A stretch of DNA of 64,000 bases, taken from Anaeramoeba flamelloides (taxonomy: Eukaryota > Metamonada > Anaeramoebidae). The notes beneath the pieces are model-generated. The model had not been told where the DNA came from. It saw nothing but the letters and a program-made list of their open reading frames with translations, and made no database searches. Shown one piece after another: positions 24,770-36,011 of the stretch. The translations under genes were made by a program, and so were the position numbers. Within the stretch, counting starts at the first letter, position 1, and every line of letters begins with the position of its first letter. The stretch covers positions 5,416,501-5,480,500 of the forward strand of contig JANTQA010000012.1 in assembly GCA_027625915.1 (NCBI GenBank), in the 5' to 3' direction.

Positions 24770-26749
24770 TTAATCTATTTCTTCAATACCAACATCTTCT
24801 TCTTGGTCTTGAGCAGATTGTGGTTGTTGTCCGCCCATTCCACCCATTCCTCCCATTCCGCCCATTCCACCCATTCCACCCATTCCTTGTCCACCTGTCT
24901 TTTGGTATAATTCTGTGATAATAGGAGAACAAACACCTTCAATTTCTTTTGTTTTATCGTCATATTCTTCCTTTGTAGCTTCCATATTATTATCCAACCA
25001 TTTGATACCCTCTTCACAAGTTTTGATAATTTTGTTTTTATTTTCTTCAGAGATTTGCTCTTTAATTTTTTCTTCTGTAACTGTTCTTTTCATTGTGTAA
25101 CAATATTGTTCCAATCCGTTTCTAGACTCTATTCTAGCTTTAGCGTCTTCGTCTTGCTTTTTGAATTTTTCGCTTTCTTTAACCATTCTTTCAATATCTT
25201 CTTCGGATAATCTTCCTCTTTCATTTTTGATCACAATGTTTTTTTTGTTGCCTGTTGTCTTGTCATGGGCTGTGACATTCATGATACCATTTTGATCAAC
25301 ACTAAAGGTGACTTCAATTTGGGGAACACCTCTTGGCGCAGGCGGGATACCTGTTAATTCGAATTTACCCAATAAATTGTTATTGACAGTTCTTGTTCTT
25401 TCACCCTCAAAGACTTGGATCAAAACGCCTGGTTGGTTGTCTTGATAGGTTGAGAAAATTTTGGATTTGTCGGTTGGGATTGGGGTGTTTCTTGGAATAA
25501 GAACAGTCATGATTCCGCCAGCAGTTTCGATACCTAAGGACAATGGTGCAACATCAACCAAGACTACGTCTTCAACATTTTGGTTTTCAACACCTGACAA
25601 AATGGCGCCTTGCACTGCTGCACCGTATGCAACAGCTTCATCTGGGTTGATGGCCTTTGATAGCTCCTTTCCGTTGAAATATTGGGACAGCAATTCTTGG
25701 ATTTTTGGGATTCTTGTAGATCCGCCGACTAAGACAACTTCGTCAACTTCAGATTTGGAAGCCTTGGCGTCTCTGAGTACCTTGGCAACAGGATCTAATG
25801 TTGATCTGAATAAGGTTCCGCATAGTTCTTCAAATCTGGCCCTGGAAATGGTTGTTTGGTAGTCGTATCCATCGTAAAGGGAGTCAACAGTGATTGTGGC
25901 AAATGTGGCATTGGATAGGGTTCTTTTTGCTCTTTCGCATGCTGTTCTTAATCTTCTCATGGATCGAGCACTTTTTCTGATGTCGCCTTTAACTTGTCTG
26001 TTTTTCCTTTTGAAATCGTCGATACAGAAGTCAACCATCCTGTTATCAAAATCTTCTCCTCCGAGATGAGTATCGCCTGCAGTGGCCTTTACTTCAAAGA
26101 CACCCTCTTCAATTGTCAATAGGGAGACATCAAAGGTACCACCACCGAGATCAAAGACCAAGATATTCTTTTCGCCCATTTCCTTTTTTTTCCCAAACCC
26201 ATATGCTAAGGCTGCTGCAGTGGGCTCGTTGATGATTCTTCTGACATTTAGTCCAGAGATTACACCTGCGTCCTTTGTGGCTGTTCTTTGGGAATCGTTG
26301 AAATAAGCTGGGACGGTGATGACAGCTTCTTTGACTTCGTTGCCTATGAAGGCTTCTGCTGTTTCCTTCATTTTACCAAGAACCATGGCACTAATTTCCT
26401 CTGGTGCAAATTGCTTGTTTTCGCCTCTGTATTTGACTTCGACATGTGGCTTGTCGCCTTCCTTTCGGACTACTTTAAAGGGCCACAATTTCATATCGGA
26501 TTGCACAATCTCGTCAGAAAACTTTCTTCCAATCAATCTCTTGGCATCAAAGACTGTGTTTTCGGGGTTGTTGGCAACTTGTGTGTATGCTGATTCGCCT
26601 ACAAGTCTTTCGTTTTCGGTAAAGCCAACATAGGATGGTGTCGTTCTGTTACCCATAGAGTTGGCAATAATTTCAACTCGATCGTTTTGGAAAACGCCAA
26701 CACACGAGTATGTTGTTCCTAAATCAATCCCAATAATACTGCTTGTCAT
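24770..26749 (-). CDS. HSP70: Cytosolic-type heat shock protein 70
   Basis: ATP-driven protein-folding chaperone of 659 residues, intronless. Start chosen at 26749, where [16 protein letters not shown] gives the usual Hsp70 N-terminus; the frame stays open 24 codons further upstream, but that leader is Asn/Tyr/Lys-rich and unlike any Hsp70 start. The nucleotide-binding domain shows [22 protein letters not shown] and [13 protein letters not shown]. The linker and start of the substrate-binding domain are [18 protein letters not shown], and the lid helices follow. The tail has five to six GGM units and ends EEID rather than the common EEVD; an acidic Ile/Val-Asp end is the anchor for TPR co-chaperones such as Hop and CHIP. 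The GC content is clearly higher than that of neighbours, as expected for a highly expressed gene. Length and motifs match cytosolic Hsp70, not the ER (no signal peptide or KDEL-type end) or mitochondrial form. I found no clear canonical heat-shock element (TTCnnGAA) upstream by eye. Confidence 0.97.
   Translation of the reverse strand: MTSSIIGIDLGTTYSCVGVFQNDRVEIIANSMGNRTTPSYVGFTENERLVGESAYTQVANNPENTVFDAKRLIGRKFSDEIVQSDMKLWPFKVVRKEGDKPHVEVKYRGENKQFAPEEISAMVLGKMKETAEAFIGNEVKEAVITVPAYFNDSQRTATKDAGVISGLNVRRIINEPTAAALAYGFGKKKEMGEKNILVFDLGGGTFDVSLLTIEEGVFEVKATAGDTHLGGEDFDNRMVDFCIDDFKRKNRQVKGDIRKSARSMRRLRTACERAKRTLSNATFATITVDSLYDGYDYQTTISRARFEELCGTLFRSTLDPVAKVLRDAKASKSEVDEVVLVGGSTRIPKIQELLSQYFNGKELSKAINPDEAVAYGAAVQGAILSGVENQNVEDVVLVDVAPLSLGIETAGGIMTVLIPRNTPIPTDKSKIFSTYQDNQPGVLIQVFEGERTRTVNNNLLGKFELTGIPPAPRGVPQIEVTFSVDQNGIMNVTAHDKTTGNKKNIVIKNERGRLSEEDIERMVKESEKFKKQDEDAKARIESRNGLEQYCYTMKRTVTEEKIKEQISEENKNKIIKTCEEGIKWLDNNMEATKEEYDDKTKEIEGVCSPIITELYQKTGGQGMGGMGGMGGMGGMGGMGGQQPQSAQDQEEDVGIEEID
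24835..24900 (-). repeat. GGM codon repeat in the Hsp70 tail
   Basis: Nine-base units (reading GGAATGGGT/C-like on the minus strand) encode GGMGGMGGM repeats just before the acidic C-terminus. Such Gly/Met tails occur in cytosolic Hsp70s of several protists and vary in length. Confidence 0.85.
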
Positions 26750-27392
26750 TTTATAGTTTTTGTTGTAATTGTATTTATGTTGTTGTAAGGAAATAAAATA
26801 AAAAAAAAATGAATTTATCACAATTTTTTAAACTTTAAAGGAAAACATAATTATGATTCATCATTTCCATTTAGTTTGATTTAATTAACAAACAGAATGA
26901 TTTTATTTTTCACAAATCCCAATATTATTTTTGAACTTATTAAAAGAAAGTTTTAATTTTTTTGAGTTGAAAGTGATGATTTGGATCATTTTTTGTGATT
27001 TTTTTAGATAGAGAAAAAAAACTAGTTACAAAGACTACATAGGGTTTTAAAGTGTTTCTGAAATTAAAAGAGCAACAATTTTTTCTGAATCTCTTGATAA
27101 TTTTTTTTTATGATCAATTTTTACAATCAATTAATTTCAAATTTTTAGGGTGACTTTGTTTTCTATTTTAGACTCTGAAATTCGGAAAGCTTTACAAATT
27201 AAATTTTACAAGAAAGGAATTAAAGATTATTAATTTTTGATACTGTTGGATGAAATTTACGGATTACAATTCTAAAAATTTGAAAACAGATTATCTTGTA
27301 TAAGGTGTAAGGTAATGTTAACTTGGTTCTTTAGAATTGATCTTGAACTTGTTATTAATTTTTAAATTGATAAAATAGTCAATTAAAATCAA

Positions 27393-27890
27393 TATATAGT
27401 AGGGAAAAAAATACCGGACATGAAAAAAATCCCGGAAAAGATTTTTAATTGTTAGTATTAGTAAAATTTTTGTCTAATTTCAATGAAATCCTTATTATAA
27501 ATAACCATTTTTTTTATGAGATTAGTAATAAACCTACCTAAAGTCCATCAAAGTAAGGTGTCTCTAGAATACTCGAGTAATTGTTTGATAGCCTAATGTT
27601 GATCAACTTTTTTTGAAAAACAATCCAGTTTTATTGAGGTTTACGAGAGTTTGGAAAATGATAATTTTTCTTCTTGTTTTTAGATTGATTGAATGGTGTT
27701 TTGAACAAGTGTGATTTCATCAATCATCATTCTAATAAGTGGGGGAGTTATAATTGAAAAAGTTGGATTCTTAAAAAAAGGAATTTGATTGTAAATAAAT
27801 GAAATTACACAATAATTTTACTAATATTCACAATTCAAAATCTTGTCCGGGATTTTTTTCATGTCAGGTATTTTTTTCACTGCTCTATAT
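27393..27890. mobile_element. MITE with about 105 bp terminal inverted repeats
   Basis: 498 bp, ends sharing AAAAAAATACC(G/T)GACATG and then AAAAAAATCCCGGA(A/C)AAGAT, plus TATTAGTAAAATT further in. The right end reads CAGTGAAAAAAATACC inward, a mariner-like start. The outermost bases are TATA on both sides. The interior has no coding frame. It sits inside the outer fold-back. Confidence 0.8.
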
Positions 27891-27908
27891 TTTTTTTTCC
27901 ACAATAAT

Positions 27909-28146
27909 AATTGGAGTGTGTAACACTAATACAATGGTTTGAAAAGTTAAATAAAATTATGTTTTTTAGTGTTGTCAATTAAATTGTTATAAACTTTTGG
28001 TTCCATTTGGAGCTTTTGAAAATTTTTTTTTTTTTTGGTTATCGAGGAAAAATATATAAAAATTTTCAATTGAAGAACCCTAAAATCACATTTTTTTATT
28101 TGATTTAGTATTAGACTCCAGCCATTTAATGTTACACTCTCCAATT
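27909..28146. mobile_element. MITE with AATTGGAG ends
   Basis: 238 bp. Inverted ends AATTGGAGTGTGTAACACTA and AATTGGAGAGTGTAACATTA continue with weaker similarity for about 75 bp. It lies 18 bp right of the neighbouring MITE and inside the outer fold-back. Non-coding. Confidence 0.7.
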
Positions 28147-28622
28147 CGGGTTTTGGAAGATCAATTCACATATTCTCAAAAATGGCACTTTTTAACAAAC
28201 TTGACAATCAATATAAAAATGATAATCAATTTAAAGATCCATCAACTAAAAACCAAATTAACAAATCATTACCTTCTACCTAATACAAGATAATCTGTTT
28301 TCAAAATCCAGATATTGTAAACCTTAAATGGGATTTATTGACAAGGGATATCGTTTTTTTCAATTCTGAAATCTGAGTTTCATTTATGATTCTTAATTTG
28401 CCTATTAGATGACAGAAAAAAAATCAAATATTACAATAAAAAAGTTCCAACCAAATAAAGAGATTACACAACTCACAGTCTGTGACTCTTGATAAAACTC
28501 TTTTTGTTAAAGTAAAAAAAGGACAATTGGAAAATGATCTTAACTTTTTTTCTGATTTATTCTTCAAAAAATTTGTAAATTGAAAATATTAAAGTTTAGA
28601 AACCAATCACAATCCGTGCATA

Positions 28623-29018
28623 CATTCGACCCAAAGCTACCGTGAAATTTTATCAATATCAAATTTTGATGTTGATATAAATTTTTAAATCAAAGTATAT
28701 GAGAATAAGAAAGCTCATATTAAAAACAATTCCTAAATGAGTCAATATTCAAGAATTTTTTCTGATTTTCAAAAAATAAATTTTCAGAACCCAAAATGAC
28801 TCTATACATTAAAAATTCATTAAGAAACAACATAAAATTTCCTCTAAAAAATGAATTTAATTTTCGATCCGATTAGAAGAATATTTTTCATATAAACTCA
28901 TTTATGAAAAAATATTTTCAATTGAAGCTTTATTATTCTTATATGCTTTGATTTAAAAATCGATATCAACATCAAATTTTGATATTGATAAAATTTCACG
29001 GTATCCTTGAAATAGCTG
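28623..29018. mobile_element. Mariner-like MITE with ACCGTGAAATTTTATC subterminal box
   Basis: 396 bp flanked by TA on both sides (28621-28622 and 29019-29020). Strong inverted repeats run from TACCGTGAAATTTTATCAAT to ATCAAAGTATATGAGAATAA over about 85 bp. The outer 16 bases (CAGCTATTTCAAGGA on the right, CATTCGACCCAAAGC on the left) are more diverged. The ends match the solo end at 18734 and, more loosely, the ends of 30719-31771. Confidence 0.8.
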
Positions 29019-29589
29019 TATCATTAGATATGATAATTAATGTTTTTGTTTACAATAACTATTTTAACACATAATATTTTTTCAAATTCTTTATTTTATT
29101 CGATCTACGCCTTTGTTTATTATTTATTGTTGAAAAAATAAATTATGATTTGGGAAAAAAAGTTCAACACAAATCAAAATCTGAAACTTGAATGGATTAC
29201 GAAAGTAAGATCAATAAATCAAAGAATTAATAAATGATTAAATAAAACATGGAGAACTCAACAAAAAAAATGTTTTAGAATACTTTCTTTTGGTATGGGT
29301 TTTACTTTGATTAATCTATTATTAATAATGTTATGAATAATTGGTTATCTTGTGAGATGTCTTAAAGAAATTCTTTGAGGTCTAAATAAAAAAGGAGTTT
29401 TAAATAATATATATTAATTTGATTGATAATACAATTATGGATTGTTGATTGGAATTAATTTAAATCTTCTTTGAATTGTTTTTACTTTAAGTTTTAAATA
29501 TAAATTTATAAATTAAAAATTGTTTTTAATTTTTTTATAATTTTAAATCTAATATACCTGGTAAAAAAAGTTTAAAAATACAAGTTGTA
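29019..29589. other. AT-rich spacer, nothing recognised
   Basis: Plain AT-rich sequence between a MITE and dispersed module Y. I see no gene, hairpin of note or repeat family match. Confidence 0.4.
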
Positions 29590-29634
29590 AATAAACACAA
29601 TTTCAAAATTTGTTGCTTCCCTGAAATATTAAAT

Positions 29635-29674
<40 letters not shown>

Positions 29675-30235
29675 TTTAGTATTCAAAAACAACAAATAAT
29701 TAAATATGGATTGTAATTCAAATTACAATCATTCTAAATATATAAATACCTGATATTTTAAAATTTAAAAAAAAAAATAATTTCAAAAACTCAAAAAAAT
29801 TGATTTACAATTTTTAAAATGATTATTATCGATTTATAATTACTAAACTTTCACTAAAAAAAAGTTAACAACAATATTTTTTTACAAATAATTAATTTCA
29901 TTGTAAAAGACCATACATGGCTGAAATTTTTTTACTGATTATTTGTTTTCAGAAGATCATTTTTTTTTTCAACTTAATCTTTTGTAAAAAAAAAAAGAAA
30001 AAGAAAAAGAAAAACAAAAAGTTGAAAAAGTATAAAAAAAAAAAAAGAAAAAGAAAAAAAAACAAAAAAAAAACAAAAATTGGGAAAAGCAAAACAAAAA
30101 TTTACAATTTAAGAAAAATTAATTCTTATCCAAAAATTTGAAAATAGTTTTTTGATAAGAATAATGGAATAAACCCCTAAAACAACTTCCATTAACATTA
30201 TAAAGCGAGTCAAAATTTTTGAAATCTAGTTTAGA
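29590..30235 (+). repeat. Dispersed repeat module Y, copy 2
   Basis: Same ordered boxes as 21950-22620 and the same orientation, including CCTGAAATATTAAAT, ACTAAACTTTCACTAAAAAA, the (AAAAAG)n tract at about 29985-30070 and ACATTATAAAGCGAGTCAAA at the right. It contains an (AT)n expansion at 29637-29672 that the other copies lack. Confidence 0.65.
29637..29672. repeat. (AT)n microsatellite
   Basis: Uninterrupted AT dinucleotide run of about 18 units inside repeat module Y copy 2. Confidence 0.9.
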
Positions 30236-30718
30236 AAAACTCAAATTCTTAGGTCCCAATTGAGAAAAACAACCTTGTTCATTTTGATCTCAAATTGAAG
30301 ATCCAAATAAAATTCCAATTGAAATCAAAATGATTTCTCAACAATAATTTTGATTTTTTCAATGATTTTAAATAAAACATTTTTACCTGGTGATTATTGG
30401 TCTTGCAATAAAAAAAAAATTGCAACAGAATTAGGTATAAAAAAAACAATTGAAAAAAAAAAATACAAAAAATCTGCAAAAACAAAAAAAATATTTTCAA
30501 TTTGGGAATTTCCAAAAAAATTTTCCATTCAAACCCCTTAAAACTCATGTAATTCACTCACCAAAACCGTACCCCTTTGACTAAAAAATAGTTTAAATTT
30601 AAAAAGGTTAATATATTTATTTATTTTCTTCCGAAATAATTTAAATAACTATTTTCCAAAAGTATCAATAATTACTTTTATTTTTTTATAATAGCTCTTT
30701 TCAAAATAACTTAAAATA

Positions 30719-31771
30719 CTGCCGTTCCAATTCACCATAAAATTTTAAATAAAATAAAATTGATTTTTCTTTCTTATTTTCCATTTTCTAAAAATTAGGA
30801 AATAAGAGTTATTATTCCAAAAAACTTTTCAATAAATGAGCTATTATGAAAATATTTTTTTTTAAGGGATTTACGTCTAGCAAGGAGAGGCCTAGGAACA
30901 AAGTATGTTGTTATTGGGCCTAACCACCTTAGTTTTACATGGTTCAAATTTCTCTAAAAAATCGATTAGTAAAGTAGTAATATTTGTTGATCTCATCAAT
31001 TAAAAATGATCTATGTTTTAGTAAAAAACTCAACAATTTCAGAATAAAATCTGCATTTTGCCATAAATTTAAAGGTTGAATTATCAATATTCAAACTACA
31101 AAGTCACTAAATATATTTCTTAAATTTGTGGCGAAATGTAGATTAGTTACTAAAAAATAAGATTGTTTTTTTAAAAATTAAATAATTAACAAATAAATAT
31201 TTTTGACTAATTATTTCTAAAATCATGGAAATATATTGATGCTATAAGTATCCTTATCAAAAGCAAACAAAAATAATCAGTCTTTGTGTTTTTATGCTGA
31301 TTATTATTGAGTTAATCTTTAAAATTAAAAAAAAAATATAAAAATAGTTACTTTTTGAAGTTCTAAATCTAAATTATTAAATACTAGAAATATTGTATAT
31401 TGGGTTTCTATTTTTAGATTTGGAAAAGGAATTAAAAAAAATTTTTTTAAAAAATGGTACTTTTTTAATTGTGATCATGAGTAAAAAATGTAATAATTTA
31501 TTGTGCAATAAGATTTATAATAGATTTTTTAGAACTATTTGAGCACTGGTGTACTAATATCATTTACACCCAATTACAACATACTTTGATTATCGAGAAA
31601 TCTAGGGTGACACTAATCCCTTAAGGTTTCAAAATTTTGAATAATAGCTCATTTATTGAAAATTTTTTTGGAACAATAACCCTTATTTCAGAATTTTTTG
31701 AAAATGGAAAATAAGAATAGAAAAATCAACAGTGCTTTATTTAAAATTGTTTGGTAGCTTTGGAAAGACTG
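30719..31771. mobile_element. 1.05 kb element with about 200 bp inverted ends
   Basis: Inverted arms of about 200 bp begin TACTGCCGTTCCAA on the left and TACAGTCTTTCCAA on the right, and share AATAAATGAGCTATTAT and AAAGTATGTTGT further in. TA flanks at 30717-30718 and 31772-31773 fit a Tc1/mariner-type target duplication. The interior has its own smaller inverted repeat near 31048-31152 and no long frame, so it is non-autonomous. Confidence 0.75.
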
Positions 31772-32677
31772 TACATATAATTTTTAACAAAGAAAAGGTT
31801 TTATAACTAATAAAGTCAAATTACCTTAAAATACATTAAAATAATAAATATTTTTTTATTTTTTCTTTTTTTTCAAATGTGAGATTCAAATTAAAATTCA
31901 TTTTTTTATTATTTGGATGGAATCAAAAAACAAAAAGAAAAAAGAAAAATCAAAAAATTATTTAAATTTTACTTGTTAGGGTTATTGAAAAGGGACGAAA
32001 CAATTAAGAAATAGACCTGATATAATTATGATAGTTTTTCATCATGGTTATTTTGATTTAAAGAAAATATTTTAAAATTGTAGATGGGAAAACTATTATA
32101 TGGTAAACACCAATTTATTCCATCTTTTTTTTTAATGTTTTTAGATCAGAAATATATAACAAAACTGTTGAAATTGAAAATAAATTCTTATACGTTCTGG
32201 AAGGTAATTTTTCAGTAATCTTTTGATTTTATTTTCTTTTACATTATTTATTTTAATATTTCTCAATTTTTATTAGAGCTACTTTATTGAACCCGAAGGT
32301 GAGAAGTTAAAATTTCATAATACCATTTTCGATAATGAAAAAAAAAAAAAAAAAAAAAACTGATTAGTAATCCAGGAATTGGGATTGATGACAACTGGTT
32401 CCTAAAATACACATGAACATTAGGTAAAGTGGGTTGGTTTTACAAAAGTCCACAAATTCAAAATTAATATCTAATTTCTAGTATTATATTCTTTTTAGAA
32501 AAAATTTTTTTAAATAGTTTATTTCAAGTCTGGAAATCTTGGTATGGCTTATTAATAGTTAAGAGTTTTAATATTGAAAAAAACCTCAAGTTGACAACTA
32601 ATTTTGAAATTACCCAATGAAAACAAAAATAAAAAAAAAAAAAAAACCTTAATTAAAAAAATAAAATTCAACTACAA

Positions 32678-33077
32678 CACATGTACAAAAACAATTTCTT
32701 AATTGTTAATGATTTTTTGATAAAATTGTGATTTTTTCATTAATGGTGATACTTTTTGGGTATGTACACAAGATCCAGGAAACTTGACTATATTTTTAAT
32801 GTATTTTAAATGGAATTCTATTATGTTTAAAAGGGAAAAAAAGAAGTTTGGAGTCGAAAATGTCAAGAGAAAATCGAAAAAACTATTTTCAAAATCAAAC
32901 CAACCCAAACATCTTCAATGCCTGGTAAAATGGAATTGATTGTTACTTAAAACATTGATAATATTGATCAAGTTTCCTGGATCTTGTGTACATATACAAA
33001 AAGTATCACCTTTAATGAAAAAATCACAATTTTATCAAAAAATCATGAAAAATTCAGAAATTGTTTTTACGCATGTG
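32678..33077. mobile_element. Fold-back element next to the 33165-33998 gene
   Basis: 400 bp with inverted arms of about 115 bp (32678-32792 and about 32962-33077). They share ACAAGATCCAGGAAACTTGA, GATACTTTTTG and GATAAAATTGTGATTTTTTC. Its right end lies about 90 bp beyond the stop of the neighbouring minus-strand gene, so it may form part of that gene's 3' UTR. Confidence 0.75.
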
Positions 33078-33164
33078 AAGCAATTTTTAAAGTTTAAAAG
33101 AAAAATGAGTTTTTTATTATTTAAACCAATTTTATAAAATTCAAAGGATTCAAGGAATTTGATT

Positions 33165-33998
33165 TTACTTAAAACCAAAAAATAAAGCTAAACCATTGAA
33201 AAAATTAATAACAGAATTAAAGGCCTGATGAAATTCATTTGAGATCTCTCTTTTAAGTGATTGGAAAGCATTTCTTATTTCGGTATTGATTGTATAGTTT
33301 ATTAAACGAGTTAATTCGTTCGTTACATAATTAAACATAGGCACCCCAAATTGTTCGAGGGTTTTTGTCATAATTAAAGTTGAATAATGATAACACTCTT
33401 CAAAATAAGAATTAACAGGTGTTAGAAATTCCAACCAAAACCAATTGAGGATAAGGATTAATGGGAGCATGGCAAATTTATAGAAATTTGGTATGACATC
33501 ATTAAAAAGGAAGTGAATGATCTTGATAAGAAGCGCAAGTGATTTTTGGATGGCTTTTGTGAGGAACAAGGCTGGGTAATATAATGAGAATAAAAGAACA
33601 AATGGCTTTAGTATTTTGCAAGCAAGCAGAACAATTTGAAAGGGGAATCGGAGAAACCAATGTAATAAAAGAAAATTAATAAAGCTGTTGTAAGCAGCAA
33701 ACGAGAATTGGAGAACAGCTTCAATTAAAGATCGAAGATTGTTCCTCCAGAAAATTTCAATTTGTAAATTGACAAAAGAAATCAGCTTTTTGAGACGTAA
33801 CATAAGATCCTTTTTGTAAGGCTCAGCTTTTTGCAAAAGAAATTTTGGAAGCAAATACAAATAAATTATCAAAGAAAAAAATCGGTGCGACAATGGGATG
33901 GATCTTAGATCAAAATCATCGTTTTCCTGTACGAGATCAGTGCGATCTGCTTCGATCTGTTCGCTGAGAACAAGGTTTACCGAATCAAGGTTGGTCAT
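33165..33998 (-). CDS. Unrecognised membrane protein
   Basis: Predicted 277 residues, intronless, ATG at 33998 with a stop before the neighbouring fold-back. I do not recognise the family. An acidic N-terminus (about 1-35) is followed by a hydrophobic stretch (about 40-56), a basic helix, then a long run of closely spaced hydrophobic helices between about 88 and 200 that include LLLHWFLRFPFQIVLLAC and LPLILILNWFWLEFL. The C-terminal 70 residues are amphipathic, with a hydrophobic end (FFNGLALFFGF). The pattern suggests several membrane hairpins with an amphipathic tail, as in membrane-shaping or organelle-surface proteins, but no motif supports a specific function. There is no cleavable signal peptide. 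Codon usage and GC content are like the other genes here, and higher than the spacer, supporting that it is real. The upstream region runs to the MLH1 gene 2 kb away on the same strand. Confidence 0.65.
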   Translation of the reverse strand: MTNLDSVNLVLSEQIEADRTDLVQENDDFDLRSIPLSHRFFSLIIYLYLLPKFLLQKAEPYKKDLMLRLKKLISFVNLQIEIFWRNNLRSLIEAVLQFSFAAYNSFINFLLLHWFLRFPFQIVLLACKILKPFVLLFSLYYPALFLTKAIQKSLALLIKIIHFLFNDVIPNFYKFAMLPLILILNWFWLEFLTPVNSYFEECYHYSTLIMTKTLEQFGVPMFNYVTNELTRLINYTINTEIRNAFQSLKREISNEFHQAFNSVINFFNGLALFFGFK

Positions 33999-35810
33999 TG
34001 GAGTAATTTCAGTTTGAAGAATTGTTGGTCAACTTTGTGGTGATGGGATTTGAAAGTTGTTTTGTGTTTGTTTAAAGGTATGTTAAAAAAATTATCAAAA
34101 GTAAAACTATTTCAGAAAAAATGAGAAAAAAATTACAAAAGGTAAATGTTTTTTAATTTGTTCTTGATTATTTTTCAGCTTCTGTTTGGACGTTTTGATT
34201 CTCTTACAGTGCAAAACACTCAATTAATTTGATATTTGTTTTTCAGAAGACAGAAATCTCAGAGATATTTTATTAATTTCAAAACTAGTTCCATTACTGA
34301 ATTAGGGCTAAATGGGTTTAAAATTATTTTGTTGAATGAAAAGGTAGAGATTTTTTGGCCAACAGTACTTCTATTGCAATATGTGAAGTGTAAATTTTTT
34401 TAAATTGGAGCTCCAGAGATCAGGGACCTCTAATAAGTTCTGGTTTGTACGAATTAGAAAATGGTTTCAAGATTTTTTATCTAAAGTTTTTTTGGGTTTT
34501 TTGAAATAAGATAAGTTACTAAGTCTAGATTTTCTCCATACCAAAGGTGTGGCTTTTTACCAATAAGAATATTTTGAAATAACCTTCTTTTGATTAGTAA
34601 AATTCAAATAACAAAAAAATTTTCCATTGGAGCATTTGTCAAAAAATTTCAATTAATAAAAAAGATAAAAAAGATTTCTCAATTTCAAAAAATCTAAATC
34701 ACGTGTGTATTAAAAAAGTCATCTTTTCTCATTTTCTATTTTCAAATGTTTAAATTTCTTTAATTTGTAAAAATAATCAATTCAAATGAAATAAATTGAT
34801 TGTTAGTATTTAACGTGCCTTTTCTGGTTATTTTATGATAGTAAAAGGCATTTTAAAGTATGTTAGAGTATGATTGGGTGGTTTCGATGGTATACTAGAA
34901 AATTTTGACCAGGTTTATTTTAAAAATTAATTAAAAGAGGAAAATAGACTTTTTAAACTTGTTTTAATGGTAAAAATTTTCCATTTACCTTTGGTAGCTA
35001 AAATTAAGGTTTGAATAAATTTTTAAAAATATATAGTATTTATGATTTCAAAATTTTGAATTTTCAACAATTTATATAATAAAATACTACCAATTAACAA
35101 ATAAACATTTTGATTTTTCTTTTCATAATTATTGAAAATCATTCAAAGATTTCATACCAATGAAAATAATCAAAAAACTTATCAAAAATACGAAAAAATC
35201 AATTTGACCAATTTTAAAATTTGACAAAAATTTGAATTTTAATAATTTACCCTATATTTTCTTACAAAAACAAAGTGTTGAGACTAAAAAAAATGAATAT
35301 AAAAGAATTTACATCTTTGAAAAAAAAAAACTATTATTTTTTTAATTCTTTAATTTCTTGTACTTGTTTGAATAAGCATCGATGACTATAAAAAAATAAT
35401 ATTATTTTAGATTTTGATATTTCACTATTTTTATTTTTTCAATCCTAACTATTTTGGGAATACAAATCTATTTTCAATAAATATATTCTGATTTAAAAAA
35501 TATTTTCCCAGAACTTTTATAACATCTGTGAAATTTAGATTTCAACAAGTAATTCATCATTCAATTCCAAATTAATAGATTTTGAATAATGTTTTGTTCT
35601 AATAAGCAAAAAATGTTTCAGCTTTTTATCTTTGAATTTTTTTACTTTATTAATTTATTAATCAACAATTCCCATTCAATTTTTAATATTCACATAAGAT
35701 TCAATATAATTTTTTGTATCAATTATTGGAAATTAGAAAAAATAAAAAAATGCTGAAATCAAAGTAGAAGAAATATTTAAAAGGTATTGTTTGAAAAATT
35801 AAACACACAC

Positions 35811-35841
<31 letters not shown>

Positions 35842-36011
35842 CTTTAAAATCATGATAAATTAAAAAAAATAATATTAATAACTAAATGGGTGAAAAATTT
35901 GGATATTATTTCCAAAAAGAATTGAAAAAAGAAAAATTGAGAATAAAAATTCATGATTATTATGTAAAATCCTATTTTATTTTGTATACATTAAAACACA
36001 CGTATAATGGT
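33999..36011. other. Spacer between MLH1 and the membrane-protein gene
   Basis: About 2 kb, AT-rich, holding the 3' end of MLH1 and the promoter side of the membrane-protein gene. The only distinct feature is an uninterrupted A run at 35811-35839. No gene, hairpin or family repeat was recognised. Confidence 0.45.
35811..35839. repeat. Poly-A tract, 29 bases
   Basis: Homopolymer run of 29 A, the longest clear one noted, about 170 bp past the MLH1 stop codon. It could be slippage or an old retroposed tail; nothing upstream identifies a retroposon. Confidence 0.85.

Larger units (their letters stand above)
27240..28345. mobile_element. Outer fold-back element interrupted by MITEs
   Basis: Left arm about 27240-27385 and right arm about 28195-28345 are inverted copies. 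Both carry TTTGAAAACAGATTATCTTG followed by TAxxAGGTxxAAGGTAATG. The two arms are separated by two independent inverted-end elements, so this is an older element later hit by insertions. The outer limits are blurred by divergence. Confidence 0.65.
26750..33164. other. 6.4 kb spacer dense in MITEs, 5' of Hsp70
   Basis: Lies between the Hsp70 5' end and the 3' end of the 33165-33998 gene. Contents: an outer fold-back (about 27240-28345) holding two MITEs (27393-27890 and 27909-28146), a MITE at 28623-29018, module Y copy 2 (29590-30235) with an (AT)n run, a 1.05 kb inverted-end element at 30719-31771 and a fold-back at 32678-33077. No coding frame in it is convincing. The Hsp70 promoter should lie in 26750-27240. 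Confidence 0.65.

Noticed and set aside
26750-26821. 24-codon N-terminal extension of Hsp70
   Set aside because: Hsp70 starts directly before [11 protein letters not shown]. The extension is Asn/Tyr/Lys-rich and is better explained as 5' UTR.
27165-27190. Possible heat-shock element upstream of Hsp70 (CTGAAATTCGGAAAG)
   Set aside because: GAA and TTC units are spaced by one base rather than two, so it is not a canonical element. It also lies over 400 bp upstream near a transposon arm.
29917-30141. Lys-rich frame with a hydrophobic start
   Set aside because: It is produced by the (AAAAAG)n tract of a dispersed non-coding repeat present in three copies.
35811-35839. Poly-A tract as a retroposon tail
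   Set aside because: No retroposon body or target duplication was recognised upstream; slippage is a sufficient explanation.
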